Source: an uncultured Xanthobacteraceae bacterium
GTDB lineage: Bacteria; Pseudomonadota; Alphaproteobacteria; Rhizobiales; Xanthobacteraceae
Length of the DNA stretch: 16,490 bases
Direction: 5' to 3'
NCBI GenBank assembly: GCA_955652195.1
Contig: CATPBC010000045.1
Location: forward strand, 1-16,490
Shown here: positions 7,097 to 15,632 of the stretch, piece after piece
Layout of the letters: every line of letters begins with the position of its first letter
How positions within the stretch are numbered: the first letter of the stretch is position 1
The notes under the pieces: model-generated
Seen by the model: only the letters and a program-made list of their open reading frames with translations
The model's database searches: none
What the model was told of the DNA's origin: nothing
Program-made: the position numbers and the translations under genes

Positions 7097-8407
7097 CTAA
7101 CCGCCGAAAATCCGCTCGCCGGCATCGAGAAATTTCTGCGGATCGACGGCTTCGCCTTTGACGCGAACTTCGTAATGCAAGTGCGGTCCGGTCGAACGGC
7201 CGGTCGAGCCGAGTTTGCCGACGGTCTGGCCGCCGCGCACCGTGTCGCCGACATCGACATCGATTTCCGACAAATGCCCATATCGGGTGGCGACGCCATT
7301 GCCGTGTTCGATCTCCACCATCTTGCCGTAGCCGCCGCTCCAGCCGGCGATCGTGACAGTGCCGCTGGCGGTGGCGTGGATCGGATCGCCGGCGTCGCCG
7401 CGGAAATCGATGCCGGTATGCATCGCCGCTTCATGGACAAAGGGATCGGTGCGAATGCCGAATGGCGAACTTTGGTAGATGTCGCCGGTCATCGGCTTGC
7501 GCAGCGGCACCTTCAACAATGTGTTGTTTAAGGCGCTGGCGTCGGCGCGGGCGATGTTGATGCGAAGGAGTGCGCGGCCAAATGCCTGGTCGTTCGACGC
7601 TACTTTCACCGGCACGAACGGGCCGCCGCTTCCGGGAGCCGTAGCATCTGGCTTAAGCCCGAGCTGGGCGAGCGCGCCGCGGATCTGGCGCGCCTTATTT
7701 TCGTAACGATCCTGCATCTGGCTCAGCGCTAGCGCCTGCCGGTGCTCCACGCGATCGAGCGATGCTTCCAGGCGCCCAAGAAAGGCGCCAATGCTCGACT
7801 GCTTGCCGCGGTCGCTGCGCGACGAACCCGCGGCCGGTTCGATGACCGGTTTCGCCGGCTTGATCGAGCCGGTGGTCGCCGGGTCGATGCCGCCGCCTAA
7901 AGCGGTGGCGCGCGATTCCAGCAAGCTTTGGCGGTGCATCAGCTCGTCGAGCTTTTGTTCGAATTGTTCCTGGTCAAGCAGCTGCCGGCTCGTCGTGCGA
8001 TCAATCTGGGCGCGCATTTCGGCAATGCGATCCTCATAGGCAAATTGCTGCTCGGCCTGGCGCGCGATCAGGCTGCGGAGCACGTCGTCGCGAAACGCGA
8101 GATAGGTCGCGGAGGTGAGCGACCAGGCCGCCATGATCACGACCGTGCCGACCGCGATCCAGAATGCTACCGGTCCGAATCTGACTTGCTTGCCGGCATG
8201 CCCGATCGTGTAGGCGCTGCCGCCGGCGCGGCCGGGCACTTCGGCATAGTCGTGCGGATCGGCGCCGCGTGTTGAGTGCTTGGTCGCCTGCTTTGCCGCT
8301 TCCTTGGTTGGCTCCTTGGCCGAGCGCAAGGTGCGGACCGTTCCGGCAAATTGAGGCGAATGTTGAAATGCCGCGGTCTGATGCGACCGAGCCGTCCGCT
8401 GCGACAT
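7097..8407 (-). CDS. Membrane-anchored M23 (LytM) peptidoglycan peptidase with coiled coils
   Basis: This predicted zinc metallo-endopeptidase of peptidoglycan cross-links has 436 residues from ATG 8407, which is preceded by GGGGA at a spacing of 9 nt; a TTG at 8449 would add 14 residues. The cytoplasmic N-terminus is about 75 residues and Lys/Arg-rich. One membrane helix follows at about 78-104 (GPVAFWIAVGTVVIMAAWSL). Heptad-like coiled coils cover about 106-168 and 206-248, with a Pro/Gly/Ser linker between them. The C-terminal M23 domain (about 325-425) keeps the metal and catalytic set: HTGID (His330, Asp334), GHLSE (His378) and PHLH (His409, His411). It is therefore an apparently active enzyme, unlike degenerate activators of the EnvC/NlpD kind. 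It converges with prfB, 47 bp apart. The substrate bond and cellular role are inferred from the family only. No gene symbol is justified. Confidence 0.92.
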   Translation of the reverse strand: MSQRTARSHQTAAFQHSPQFAGTVRTLRSAKEPTKEAAKQATKHSTRGADPHDYAEVPGRAGGSAYTIGHAGKQVRFGPVAFWIAVGTVVIMAAWSLTSATYLAFRDDVLRSLIARQAEQQFAYEDRIAEMRAQIDRTTSRQLLDQEQFEQKLDELMHRQSLLESRATALGGGIDPATTGSIKPAKPVIEPAAGSSRSDRGKQSSIGAFLGRLEASLDRVEHRQALALSQMQDRYENKARQIRGALAQLGLKPDATAPGSGGPFVPVKVASNDQAFGRALLRINIARADASALNNTLLKVPLRKPMTGDIYQSSPFGIRTDPFVHEAAMHTGIDFRGDAGDPIHATASGTVTIAGWSGGYGKMVEIEHGNGVATRYGHLSEIDVDVGDTVRGGQTVGKLGSTGRSTGPHLHYEVRVKGEAVDPQKFLDAGERIFGG

Positions 8408-8530
8408 TGCTTGCCGTCCCCGCGCAAACCGGGAGCGGAGTTGAAGCAATTAAGGTTAACAATTTGGAAATTGCGCCGGCGATTTTGCTGGGATTTGGCA
8501 GCTTAGGTTAACGGTTTCGCACATCCATGG

Positions 8531-8557
8531 CTCAAAGAGCTTGTCTCAAAGAGCTTG
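8531..8557. repeat. 14-bp tandem duplication at the 3' end of the peroxiredoxin remnant
   Basis: CTCAAAGAGCTTG occurs at 8531-8543 and again at 8545-8557. The second copy covers the stop codon and last codons of the bcp remnant; the first lies just beyond it. It looks like a small local duplication. Confidence 0.75.
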
Positions 8558-8889
8558 GAGAGCTTTGGCGGCTTCAAGGATCTGCTGCGCGTGCCAGGCG
8601 ACTGACAGCTTCCGACTGACATCTTCGGCCGCACACGCGATGCGCTGGTCCGGCCCGATCAGGAATGTGGCGCGGACAGTCCCGCGACCTGTATCGGCGC
8701 GTGGCCAAAAATAAAGAACGAGTTTGCGTCCGGCAAAATTAGCGAGCGAAACGGGTCGACACGCCGTTGCGCGTCAGTTTGAAGCCCGCGCCTTAGTGCC
8801 GGGACTAGGGACCCTAACCCTCCGTGGCGCCTGCTTTACTGGCCCTGGTACGGCCGCTTGGAACCGACCGCGGGGCTTGCCTCGGCCAT
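8546..8889 (-). pseudogene. bcp: Degenerate peroxiredoxin of the Bcp/PrxQ type
   Basis: Intact Bcp/PrxQ is a thiol peroxidase of about 155 residues; this remnant cannot be active. On the minus strand, pieces read GTKARA, then (after a frame change near 8782) FKLTRNGVST, then (after an opposite change near 8753) VSLANFAGRKLVLYFWPRAD. The frame continues T-GRG-TVRATFLIGPDQRI and ends in ILEAAKALQAL with a stop at 8546-8548. Family proteins read roughly SLADFAGRKLVLYFYPRADT, then PGCT carrying the peroxidatic Cys, and only some 70 residues later VRTTFLI. Here RADT runs almost directly into VRATFLI, so the catalytic Cys and the middle of the fold are gone. ATG 8889 with AAGGAAGG just before it may be the old start (MAEASPAVGSK), but an in-frame TAA follows soon after. 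It lies upstream of the M23 gene on the same strand. Confidence 0.75.
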
Positions 8890-9032
8890 ACGCCTTCCTT
8901 TCGACGCTTTCACGTCAGAATTCTTGACCTTCCGAATACGCCCGCCGGCAGGGGTGGCCGACCGCGGAGCGTTAATCCTAGCGCTGTAATATCGTGTGAT
9001 GACGCCACGGACGAGGGGACGCCCGAGCGGGC

Positions 9033-12000
9033 ATGGCGAAACAAGATAGGCAGATCGGACCGTCCCCGCGATGGGGTGACACCGCCGTTCATCCGCGGCG
9101 CCGGGGCAGCCTTGCCGTGGCCCATCGCGGCGGGCGCTGGGGCGACGGCCGTTATCTAGCCGCTTATCGCCGCCTGTTGGCGCGCCACCGGCTGCTCATC
9201 AAGCGTGTAGTAATTGGCTGCGGCGCCCTGGTCGGACTACTGGTGCTTGGTTGTGCGGGACTATGGTGGCGGCTCGCTACCGGACCCATCCAGCTCGATG
9301 CTTTTACCCCCTGGCTCGTCGCCGCGATCGAGGAGAATTTCGGCAGCCGCGAGCGCGTAGAAGTCGGCGGCACGCAGATCGAGCGCACCGCAAATGGCGG
9401 CGCGGCCGTGCGAGTGCGCGACATTATAGTGCGCGATCTGGACGGCACGGTGGTCGCGAGCGCGCCAAAAGCGGAAATCCGTGTCTCCGGCTTGAGCCTG
9501 TTCAGCGGACACATGCGCGCCGAAAGCCTCAGCCTGGTCGGCGCCGAACTTGCGGTGCGCATCGAGCAGGACGGCAATGTGACCGTGTTCGCCGCCGGTG
9601 CTGACAAACATCCGATTGCCACAGCAACCGCACCTTTGCCGCTTGCAATGCCGGGGAATCAGCAGCAGCAGGCGGCACAAGACACGCGTGCGTCCGACAA
9701 GGCGTCCGCCGTTGCGACACCGACGCCCAATGCCTCGTCGGCGCGAACGGCGCCGCCGCATCCGGCTGCCGACAGCATCGCGGCCATCCTGGCGTGGCTC
9801 GACGGCATCGGCCAATCCGGCCTCGACGGGCATGACTTGCGCGAGCTCGGATTAAAGGACGGCACTCTGACAGTCGACGACGAGCGCACCGGCAAAAGGT
9901 GGAGCTTTCAGAACATCTCGGTGAGCGTCGAACGGCCGCACGGTGGCGGCATGCTCGTCACTATAGGGTCGGAAAACCCGCAACATCCTTGGGGACTGAC
10001 CGCCTCGATCAAGCCGACGACGAATGGCTATCGCAGCATTGCGCTCGAAGCCCGTCAAGTGGCGGCCAGCGATCTTTTGCTTGCTTCGAGGTTCGGCGAC
10101 GGCACGCTGCAAGCGGATATGCCGCTTTCGGCAAGCTTGCGCGGCGAGATCGGTCCCAATGGCGTGCCGCAGACATTGGTCGGCCGCATTGTCGCCGATG
10201 CCGGCTCGATCAATGATGGCGATAGCAGCGACGGACGCCTCGATATTGATCGCGCCGAGTTCAAGATCAATTGGGACGCCACGAGCCGGTCCCTCGAAGT
10301 ACCGTTCCACATTCTTTCGGGCAATAATCGCTTAACGCTGCTCGCGCAGGTCGAAGCGCCGGCGCAGCCGCAAGGTTCTTGGGCGTTCAAGATCGGCGGC
10401 GGCAGCGCCGTGCTGAATTCGCCGAATGCCCAAGGAAACATCCAAGGCAACATCCAAGGCAGCACTGGCAGTACTGGCAGCACCCAGGGCGAGCCGCTCA
10501 TTCTCAACCGCATCACGGTGATTGGCCGTTTCGATCCGATCAGCAAACGGCTGACAATCAATCACGGCGATCTCGGCAACCCGGATCTGGGCATCGCCAT
10601 GTCCGGCACTGCCGATTATGCCGGCGGCAATCTTCGGCTTGCGACCGGCATCGCGGCGACGCGGATGACGTCCGACACGCTGAAAAAGCTCTGGCCGGCT
10701 TTCGTTGCGCCCAAGGTGCGCGACTGGTTCAACGAACACCTCGCGGCCGGCAATGTCGAGCGGCTCACAATTGCGGTGAATGCTCCCTACGAGACGCTCA
10801 AGGCCAGTGGACCGCCGCTGCCGGACGACGGATTGACCATCGATGCGCTGGCGACCAATTGCGTGCTCCGCCCGGTCGCCGGATTACCTGCGCTCCATGA
10901 CGCCGACCTCACCGTTCACATCGTCGGCCGCAATGCGCAGATCGCCGTCGGCAAAGCCGTCGCGGACATGCCGTCCGGGCGTAAGCTTGTGCTGTCCTCC
11001 GGGCTGTTCGAAGTCCCCGATACCGCGCCCCGGCAACCGCCGGCGCGAGTGCATTTCAAACTCGACGGCCCGGTGCCGGCCGCCGCCGAATTGGTGATGA
11101 TGGATCGGCTGCGCGAGGCGTCGGGCACGCCATTCGATCCGGCGACGACCCGGGGCACGATCAGCGCGCTGGTCGCGCTCACGATGCCGCTCAAGCCCGA
11201 TCTGCCGCCGGGATCGACCAATTATGCGATCACCGTCGATGCACTGAACTTTTCCGCCGATCGGATGATCATGGGGCAGAAGGTCGAATCCGCCGATCTG
11301 AAAATCAGCGCCAACAATCAGGGCTTCGCACTCAAAGGCGACGTCAAGATTGGCGGAGCGCCGGCGAGCCTGGAATATCGCAAGCTACGCGGCGACGATG
11401 CCGCCGATGTTCATATTCAAGCCATGCTCGACGAGACGGCGCGCAATAATCTCACGCTTGATCCCTCTGGCGCGATCGGCGGCGCTATTCCCATCGAACT
11501 TACCGGTCGCATCGGCACCGCCTCGGAGCGCGACGGCCGGTTCGCCGTCCAGGCCGACCTGACGCCGGCGCAAATCGATGGTTTCCTGCCGGGCTGGGTC
11601 AAGCAGGCCGGCAAGCCGGCCCGCGCCACGTTCACGCTGCTGACCAAGCCGCAGTCGATCCGGATTGAGGATCTCTGGATCGAGGGCGCCGGCGGCGGGG
11701 TGAAGGGCGTCGTCGACCTCGACAATTCGGGCGATGTGCTGGCCGCGAGCTTCCCGTCCTACGGCTTCTCCGATGGCGATCGCGCCAGTCTCAAGATCGA
11801 TCGTCTGTCGGACGGTACGCTGCGCGCGATCATGCGCGGCGACGCCTATGATGGTCGCGGTCTACTCAAGACCCTGGCCGCGCCCGTCAAAACGCCGCCC
11901 AAACGACCGCCGGCCGATGTCGACCTCGACATGAAGCTCGGCGCGGTGCTCGGCCATAATGGCGAGGCGTTGCGCGGCCTCGAACTGAAAATGTCGCGGC

Positions 12001-12734
12001 GCAATGGCGAGATCCGCAGCCTCGGGCTGATGGCCAAAATCGGGCGCAGCGGCACGCTTACCGGCGAGCTGCGCGGGCGGCCCGGCGGACGACAAGTTGT
12101 CCAGCTTGAATCGACCGACGCCGGCGCGCTGTTTCGCTTCGCCGATGTCTATTCGCGCATGAACGGCGGGCAGGTGACGACCGTGATGGACGCGCCTTCA
12201 ACCGGCAATCCGGTCCAGCTCGGCACCGTGACCGTGCGCAATTTCGCCGTGCACGATGAATCGCAGCTTGAGCGCGCGGTCGCCAACGGCAACCAGGCCC
12301 AACGCAACAGGGAAATGGCGTTCTCCGGCATGAAGATCGACTTCACGCGGGCGCCCGGCCGCATCGCCTTGCGTGACGGCGTCGTGCGCGGGCCGGTGCT
12401 CGGCGGCACGATCGACGGTGTGATCAATTACGCCGACGATGAGGTGCATTTGCGCGGTACGCTTATTCCGCTTTACGGCGCCAATAATCTGCTCGGCCAA
12501 TTGCCGATCGTGGGACTGTTCCTGGGCGGCGAGAAGGAAGGGCTGGTCGGCGTCACTTACGAGGTTGTCGGCAAACCTGCGGGTCCGGTGCTGCACGTCA
12601 ACCCGCTTTCGGCTTTGGCGCCGGGGCTATTGCGCAAGGTGTTCGAGTTTCCGGCCAACAATCCCTACGTACCGCCGTCAAATGACGAGAGCCCGACCTT
12701 CGACGACAACACTGCCACGACGAACGTGCGTTAG
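9033..12734 (+). CDS. Large AsmA/YhdP-like envelope protein (DUF3971 family)
   Basis: This 1233-residue protein has a 56-residue basic cytoplasmic N-terminus, one membrane helix at about 57-79 (VVIGCGALVGLLVLGCAGLW) and a very long periplasmic part rich in beta-strand patterns. The DUF3971 signature falls at about 512-575 (LKKLWPAFVAPKVRDWFNEH, then AAGNVERLTI). The C-terminal AsmA-like region lies at about 1128-1208 (GVINYADDEVHLRGTLIPLY, GANNLLGQLPIVGLFLGGEK). Family members such as YhdP and TamB form long hydrophobic grooves and are implicated in phospholipid transport to the outer membrane; that role is inference here. Disordered stretches lie at about 195-245 (Gln/Ala/Pro/Thr-rich) and 467-487. 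ATG 9033 has GAGGGGA 13 nt upstream, a rather long spacing, so a slightly different start is possible. It is flanked by the bcp remnant and a palindromic element before the convergent tyrS. Confidence 0.9.
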   Translation: MAKQDRQIGPSPRWGDTAVHPRRRGSLAVAHRGGRWGDGRYLAAYRRLLARHRLLIKRVVIGCGALVGLLVLGCAGLWWRLATGPIQLDAFTPWLVAAIEENFGSRERVEVGGTQIERTANGGAAVRVRDIIVRDLDGTVVASAPKAEIRVSGLSLFSGHMRAESLSLVGAELAVRIEQDGNVTVFAAGADKHPIATATAPLPLAMPGNQQQQAAQDTRASDKASAVATPTPNASSARTAPPHPAADSIAAILAWLDGIGQSGLDGHDLRELGLKDGTLTVDDERTGKRWSFQNISVSVERPHGGGMLVTIGSENPQHPWGLTASIKPTTNGYRSIALEARQVAASDLLLASRFGDGTLQADMPLSASLRGEIGPNGVPQTLVGRIVADAGSINDGDSSDGRLDIDRAEFKINWDATSRSLEVPFHILSGNNRLTLLAQVEAPAQPQGSWAFKIGGGSAVLNSPNAQGNIQGNIQGSTGSTGSTQGEPLILNRITVIGRFDPISKRLTINHGDLGNPDLGIAMSGTADYAGGNLRLATGIAATRMTSDTLKKLWPAFVAPKVRDWFNEHLAAGNVERLTIAVNAPYETLKASGPPLPDDGLTIDALATNCVLRPVAGLPALHDADLTVHIVGRNAQIAVGKAVADMPSGRKLVLSSGLFEVPDTAPRQPPARVHFKLDGPVPAAAELVMMDRLREASGTPFDPATTRGTISALVALTMPLKPDLPPGSTNYAITVDALNFSADRMIMGQKVESADLKISANNQGFALKGDVKIGGAPASLEYRKLRGDDAADVHIQAMLDETARNNLTLDPSGAIGGAIPIELTGRIGTASERDGRFAVQADLTPAQIDGFLPGWVKQAGKPARATFTLLTKPQSIRIEDLWIEGAGGGVKGVVDLDNSGDVLAASFPSYGFSDGDRASLKIDRLSDGTLRAIMRGDAYDGRGLLKTLAAPVKTPPKRPPADVDLDMKLGAVLGHNGEALRGLELKMSRRNGEIRSLGLMAKIGRSGTLTGELRGRPGGRQVVQLESTDAGALFRFADVYSRMNGGQVTTVMDAPSTGNPVQLGTVTVRNFAVHDESQLERAVANGNQAQRNREMAFSGMKIDFTRAPGRIALRDGVVRGPVLGGTIDGVINYADDEVHLRGTLIPLYGANNLLGQLPIVGLFLGGEKEGLVGVTYEVVGKPAGPVLHVNPLSALAPGLLRKVFEFPANNPYVPPSNDESPTFDDNTATTNVR
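10431..10484 (+). repeat. In-frame microrepeats inside the AsmA-like gene
   Basis: The 12-bp unit CAAGGMAACATC occurs at 10431-10442 and 10443-10454 with a half copy after it. Then come 9-bp units AGYACTGGC at 10461-10469 and 10470-10478. Both periods are multiples of three and encode QGNIQGNIQGSTGSTGSTQG, a flexible loop just before the DUF3971 core. Confidence 0.8.
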
Positions 12735-12760
12735 GAAATAAACGGCCGCTGTGCGCGATC

Positions 12761-12860
12761 CGTCATCCTGAGGTGCGAGCAAAGCGAGCCTCGAAGGATG
12801 AACGGCCGAGGCGTCGTCCTTCGAGGCTCGGCGCTACGCGCCGAGCACCTCAGGGTGACG
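12761..12860. repeat. 100-bp palindromic intergenic element between convergent genes
   Basis: The outer arms CGTCATCCTGAGGTGC (12761-12776) and GCACCTCAGGGTGACG (12845-12860) are reverse complements with one mismatch. Inner arms GAGCCTCGAAGGA (12786-12798) and TCCTTCGAGGCTC (12817-12829) pair perfectly. A further small stem, GCTCGGCG/CGCCGAGC, sits on the right side (about 12826-12846). The whole can fold as a branched cruciform. It resembles the REP-like elements scattered in Bradyrhizobium and relatives (from memory, not searched). Between the ends of the AsmA-like gene and tyrS it could act as a two-way terminator, although there is no T run. Confidence 0.85.
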
Positions 12861-12874
12861 AAGAATTGTGCCAA

Positions 12875-14143
12875 TCACACGACTTTCAGCAAAACATGGC
12901 GCTTGCGGCCGAGCGAAAGCTTCACGACGCCCTGCGCCGTGAGCTCAGCCTCGCCGATGCTTGCCTTTTCATTGGTGACGCGCTGGTCGTTGACCATGAT
13001 GGCATTGTTGGCGATGGCGCGGCGGACTTCGCCATTCGAACTCGCCAAGCCGGCGCGAACGAACGCGGTGAGGACACTGATGCCCTTTTTCAATTCGGCG
13101 CGCGGGACTTCGATCGTCGGCAGCGTTGAGCCGAGGCCGCCCTCTTCGAAAGTCGTGCGTGCGGTCGCCGCGGCCTCCTCGGCCGCCGTGCGGCCATGAA
13201 CCAGCGCGGTCGCTTCAGTCGCCAGGACCTTTTTCGCTTCGTTGATCTCGGCGCCCTTGAGCGCGGCGAGCCGGTCGATCTCGTCGAGCGGCAGCACTGT
13301 GAATAATTTCAAGAACCGTGCGACGTCACCGTCTTCGGTGTTGCGCCAATACTGCCAATATTCGTACGGACTGACTTGATCGGCGTTGAGCCAGACCGCG
13401 CCGGAAGCGGTCTTGCCCATCTTGGCGCCCGAGGACGTGGTGATGAGCGGTGCGGTCAGCGCGAAGAATTGCGCGTTGTGCAAACGCCGGCCGAGATCGA
13501 TGCCGCTGACGATATTGCCCCACTGATCCGATCCGCCCATCTGCAGCACGCAGCCGTAACGCCGATAAAGTTCGACGAAATCGTAGGCCTGCAAGATCAT
13601 GTAGTTGAATTCGAGGAACGACAATTCCTGCTGACGCTCGAGCCGCAGCTTCACCGAATCAAACGACAGCATGCGGTTGATCGAGAAATGCCGGCCCACG
13701 TCGCGCAGGAAATCGATGTAATTGAGCTTGTTGAGCCAGTCGGCATTGTTCGCCATCACTGCGTCATTTGCCGATTTTTCCGCGGGCCCGTCGCCAAAGC
13801 GCAAGAAGCGCGAGAAGATCGCGCGGATGCCTTTGAGATTTTCGTCGATGGCTTGGTCGGAAAGGAGCCGCCGGCTTTCGTCCTTGCCGGATGGATCGCC
13901 GACGCGAGTGGTGCCGCCGCCCATCAAGGCGATCGGCCGGTGGCCGGTCTGCTGCAGCCAATAGAGCAGCATGATCGGCAGCAGCGAACCGACATGCAGC
14001 GACGGCGCCGTGCAATCGAAGCCGATATAGGCGGTGACGGTCGATGAACTTGCCAGCGCGTCGAGCGCCTGCGGCTCGGAGACCTGCTGGATGAATCCTC
14101 GCGTGGCGAGCACGTTGAGGAAATCGGACTTGTAGGTGTTCAT
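12875..14143 (-). CDS. tyrS: Tyrosyl-tRNA synthetase
   Basis: TyrRS charges tRNA-Tyr with tyrosine in the cytoplasm. It has 422 residues from ATG 14143, chosen over the upstream in-frame start at 14188 because AAGG lies 5-6 nt before it and [17 protein letters not shown] is the usual family start. The class I catalytic domain shows [15 protein letters not shown] (the HIGH-equivalent HVGS at 50-53), YMILQAYDF (about 181-189), GGSDQWGNI (203-211) and the KMSKS-equivalent KMGKT (241-245). An S4 RNA-binding domain occupies about the last 70 residues ([20 protein letters not shown], through VMVN-like [10 protein letters not shown]). No defect is visible. It is divergent from anmK, with a palindrome in the gap, and convergent with the AsmA-like gene. 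Confidence 0.97.
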   Translation of the reverse strand: MNTYKSDFLNVLATRGFIQQVSEPQALDALASSSTVTAYIGFDCTAPSLHVGSLLPIMLLYWLQQTGHRPIALMGGGTTRVGDPSGKDESRRLLSDQAIDENLKGIRAIFSRFLRFGDGPAEKSANDAVMANNADWLNKLNYIDFLRDVGRHFSINRMLSFDSVKLRLERQQELSFLEFNYMILQAYDFVELYRRYGCVLQMGGSDQWGNIVSGIDLGRRLHNAQFFALTAPLITTSSGAKMGKTASGAVWLNADQVSPYEYWQYWRNTEDGDVARFLKLFTVLPLDEIDRLAALKGAEINEAKKVLATEATALVHGRTAAEEAAATARTTFEEGGLGSTLPTIEVPRAELKKGISVLTAFVRAGLASSNGEVRRAIANNAIMVNDQRVTNEKASIGEAELTAQGVVKLSLGRKRHVLLKVV

Positions 14144-14156
14144 CGCGACCTTATTT

Positions 14157-14203
14157 GCGCATGATCTTACCCGAAAGCCGGTACCCACTTTTCGGGATCG
14201 TGC
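14157..14203. repeat. Imperfect palindrome just upstream of tyrS
   Basis: GCATGATC-TTA-CCCGAAA on the left pairs with TTTCGGGATCGTGC on the right, with one mismatch and a 3-nt bulge. The centre is about 11-14 nt and includes CCGGTACCCAC. The pattern resembles a short dispersed repeat (GCATGATCTTTCCGAAAACC...) that I recall from many Hyphomicrobiales genomes; this was not searched. It sits about 14 bp before the tyrS start, so it would be inside the tyrS 5' leader. Confidence 0.65.
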
Positions 14204-14344
14204 ACCTTGCTATGCTGGCGCCCAACGACGTGGTGATGGGCGGCGCGGCAGCGCCGGTTGTGTAACAGGTCCGGCGATTTATGCAAAAGTCGGGGTGATG
14301 CAAAAACCTCGATGGCACAGGAGCCTTGATTTGAACGGCTGCGC

Positions 14345-14350
14345 GGAAGG
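14345..14350 (+). promoter_or_regulatory. Ribosome binding site of anmK
   Basis: GGAAGG lies 6 nt before ATG 14357. The spacing favours this ATG over the GTG at 14354 immediately before it. Confidence 0.7.
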
Positions 14351-14356
14351 CGCGTG

Positions 14357-15517
14357 ATGTCCGAGCAAATGGCGTTCGATCTGCCGTCACCCGGCGCTTC
14401 GGCCGGCGCTTCGGTCTTGGCGATCGGGCTGATGAGCGGGACCTCGCAGGACGGCGTCGATGTGGCGCTGATCGACAGCGACGGCGAACGTATCGCGCAG
14501 CTCGGCGCGACGGCCTGCCGACCCTATAGCAAAACGGAACGCACTCTGTTGCGCCGCGCCACCGCGGCCGCCGCCAATCTGAGCGAACGTAGTGCGCGGC
14601 CCGGCGTCGTCGCTAAGGCCGAACGGCTCATCAACGATGCGCATGCCGAAGCGGTGGAATCGTTTCTGGTCGCCAACGGCTTGCAGCGCGGTGAGGTGGC
14701 GGTGATCGGCTTCCATGGCCAGACGCTGCTGCACCGCCCCGAACAGCGATTGACGCTGCAGATCGGCGATGGCCGCGCGCTGGCGGCGCGACTTGGAATT
14801 CCGGCGGTCTATGATTTTCGCGCCGCCGATGTGGCAGCGGGCGGGCAGGGCGCGCCGCTGGCGCCGGTCTTCCATCGGGCGCTGGTGCGGCGATTGCAGC
14901 ACGCGTCGCCGATCGCGGTGCTCAATCTGGGCGGCGTGGCCAACGTGACCTATATCGATGGCGAGGAATTGATCGCTTGCGACACCGGGCCGGGCAACGC
15001 TTTGCTTGACGACTTTCTGCGGCTGCGTACCGGCGAGCCGCTCGACACTGACGGTCGCGCCGCAGCAAGCGGCAGTATCGATGAAAAGATGATCGAGCGT
15101 TTGCTCGCGCACCCGTTCTTCGCGCTGGCGCCGCCGAAATCGCTCGATCGCAACGCGTTCCGCGGTTGGGTCGGCGACACGCTCGACGGCATCGGCGTCG
15201 AAAACGGCGCGGCGACACTTACCGCACTGACGGCGGCGGCGGTGGCGCGCATCGTTCCGTATTTGCCGCGGCCGCCGGCGAGCTGGATCGTCGCCGGCGG
15301 CGGCGCCCGCAATCCGACTTTGCTGCGGATGCTTACCGAAAGGCTAGCGCCGGCGCGCGTGGAATCGGCACACGCCGTCGGCTGGTCGATCGATTCACTC
15401 GAAGCGCAGGCCTTTGCCTATCTCGCGGTGCGCAGTCTGCGCGGTCTGCCGATCACGTTTCCGACTACAACGGGAGCGCCGCGTCCATTGACCGGAGGCG
15501 TGCTGGCAAAGCCGTGA
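14357..15517 (+). CDS. anmK: Anhydro-N-acetylmuramic acid kinase
   Basis: AnmK hydrolyses the 1,6-anhydro ring and phosphorylates anhydro-MurNAc to MurNAc-6-phosphate with ATP. It is the cytoplasmic step that returns cell-wall turnover products to metabolism. It has 386 residues from ATG 14357, close to the family norm of about 370. The N-terminal phosphate-binding motif is [15 protein letters not shown] (GTSQDG at 28-33). GFHGQT (His120), [20 protein letters not shown] with the likely catalytic base Asp158, [19 protein letters not shown] (209-214) and the C-terminal [15 protein letters not shown] complete the actin-fold kinase pattern. The N-terminus carries about 16 extra Ala/Ser/Pro-rich residues before the first strand. 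It is divergent from tyrS and followed by two hairpins. With the amidase, PBP1a and M23 enzyme it gives this window a peptidoglycan theme, but it is not in one operon with them. Confidence 0.96.
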   Translation: MSEQMAFDLPSPGASAGASVLAIGLMSGTSQDGVDVALIDSDGERIAQLGATACRPYSKTERTLLRRATAAAANLSERSARPGVVAKAERLINDAHAEAVESFLVANGLQRGEVAVIGFHGQTLLHRPEQRLTLQIGDGRALAARLGIPAVYDFRAADVAAGGQGAPLAPVFHRALVRRLQHASPIAVLNLGGVANVTYIDGEELIACDTGPGNALLDDFLRLRTGEPLDTDGRAAASGSIDEKMIERLLAHPFFALAPPKSLDRNAFRGWVGDTLDGIGVENGAATLTALTAAAVARIVPYLPRPPASWIVAGGGARNPTLLRMLTERLAPARVESAHAVGWSIDSLEAQAFAYLAVRSLRGLPITFPTTTGAPRPLTGGVLAKP

Positions 15518-15532
15518 TGGCCTCCCCGCCTC

Positions 15533-15555
15533 ACCACCGGGCTTGACCCGGTGGT
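15533..15555. terminator. 9-bp hairpin 15 bp after anmK
   Basis: ACCACCGGG (15533-15541) and CCCGGTGGT (15547-15555) form a perfect stem with a CTTGA loop. There is no T run, so termination is only a possibility; it may equally be part of a dispersed repeat. Confidence 0.55.
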
Positions 15556-15586
15556 CCATGTTGAGCGGACGGCCCCCTCATCCCGA

Positions 15587-15612
15587 CCTTCTCCCCGCAA
15601 GCGGGGAGAAGG
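15587..15612. terminator. 12-bp perfect hairpin between the converging anmK and autotransporter remnant
   Basis: CCTTCTCCCCGC (15587-15598) and GCGGGGAGAAGG (15601-15612) form a perfect 12-bp stem with an AA loop. It ends 20 bp from the stop of the minus-strand barrel gene. The sequence is of the CCCGACCTTCTCCCCGCAAG type that recurs between genes in Hyphomicrobiales (recalled, not searched). It is a plausible bidirectional terminator, though without a T run. Confidence 0.6.
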
Positions 15613-15632
15613 AGGGCGCTAGCGCATCAGTA

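Noticed and set aside
8924..8992. Possible promoter for the AsmA-like gene (TTGACC at 8924, TAATAT at 8987)
   Set aside because: The two boxes are 57 bp apart and no matching partner lies at 16-18 bp spacing from either.
13376..14047. 223-codon plus-strand open frame opposite tyrS
   Set aside because: Antisense to a fully conserved tyrS with all motifs; no recognisable protein features.
14387..15112. 241-codon minus-strand frame opposite anmK
   Set aside because: Antisense shadow of a gene with all AnmK motifs intact.
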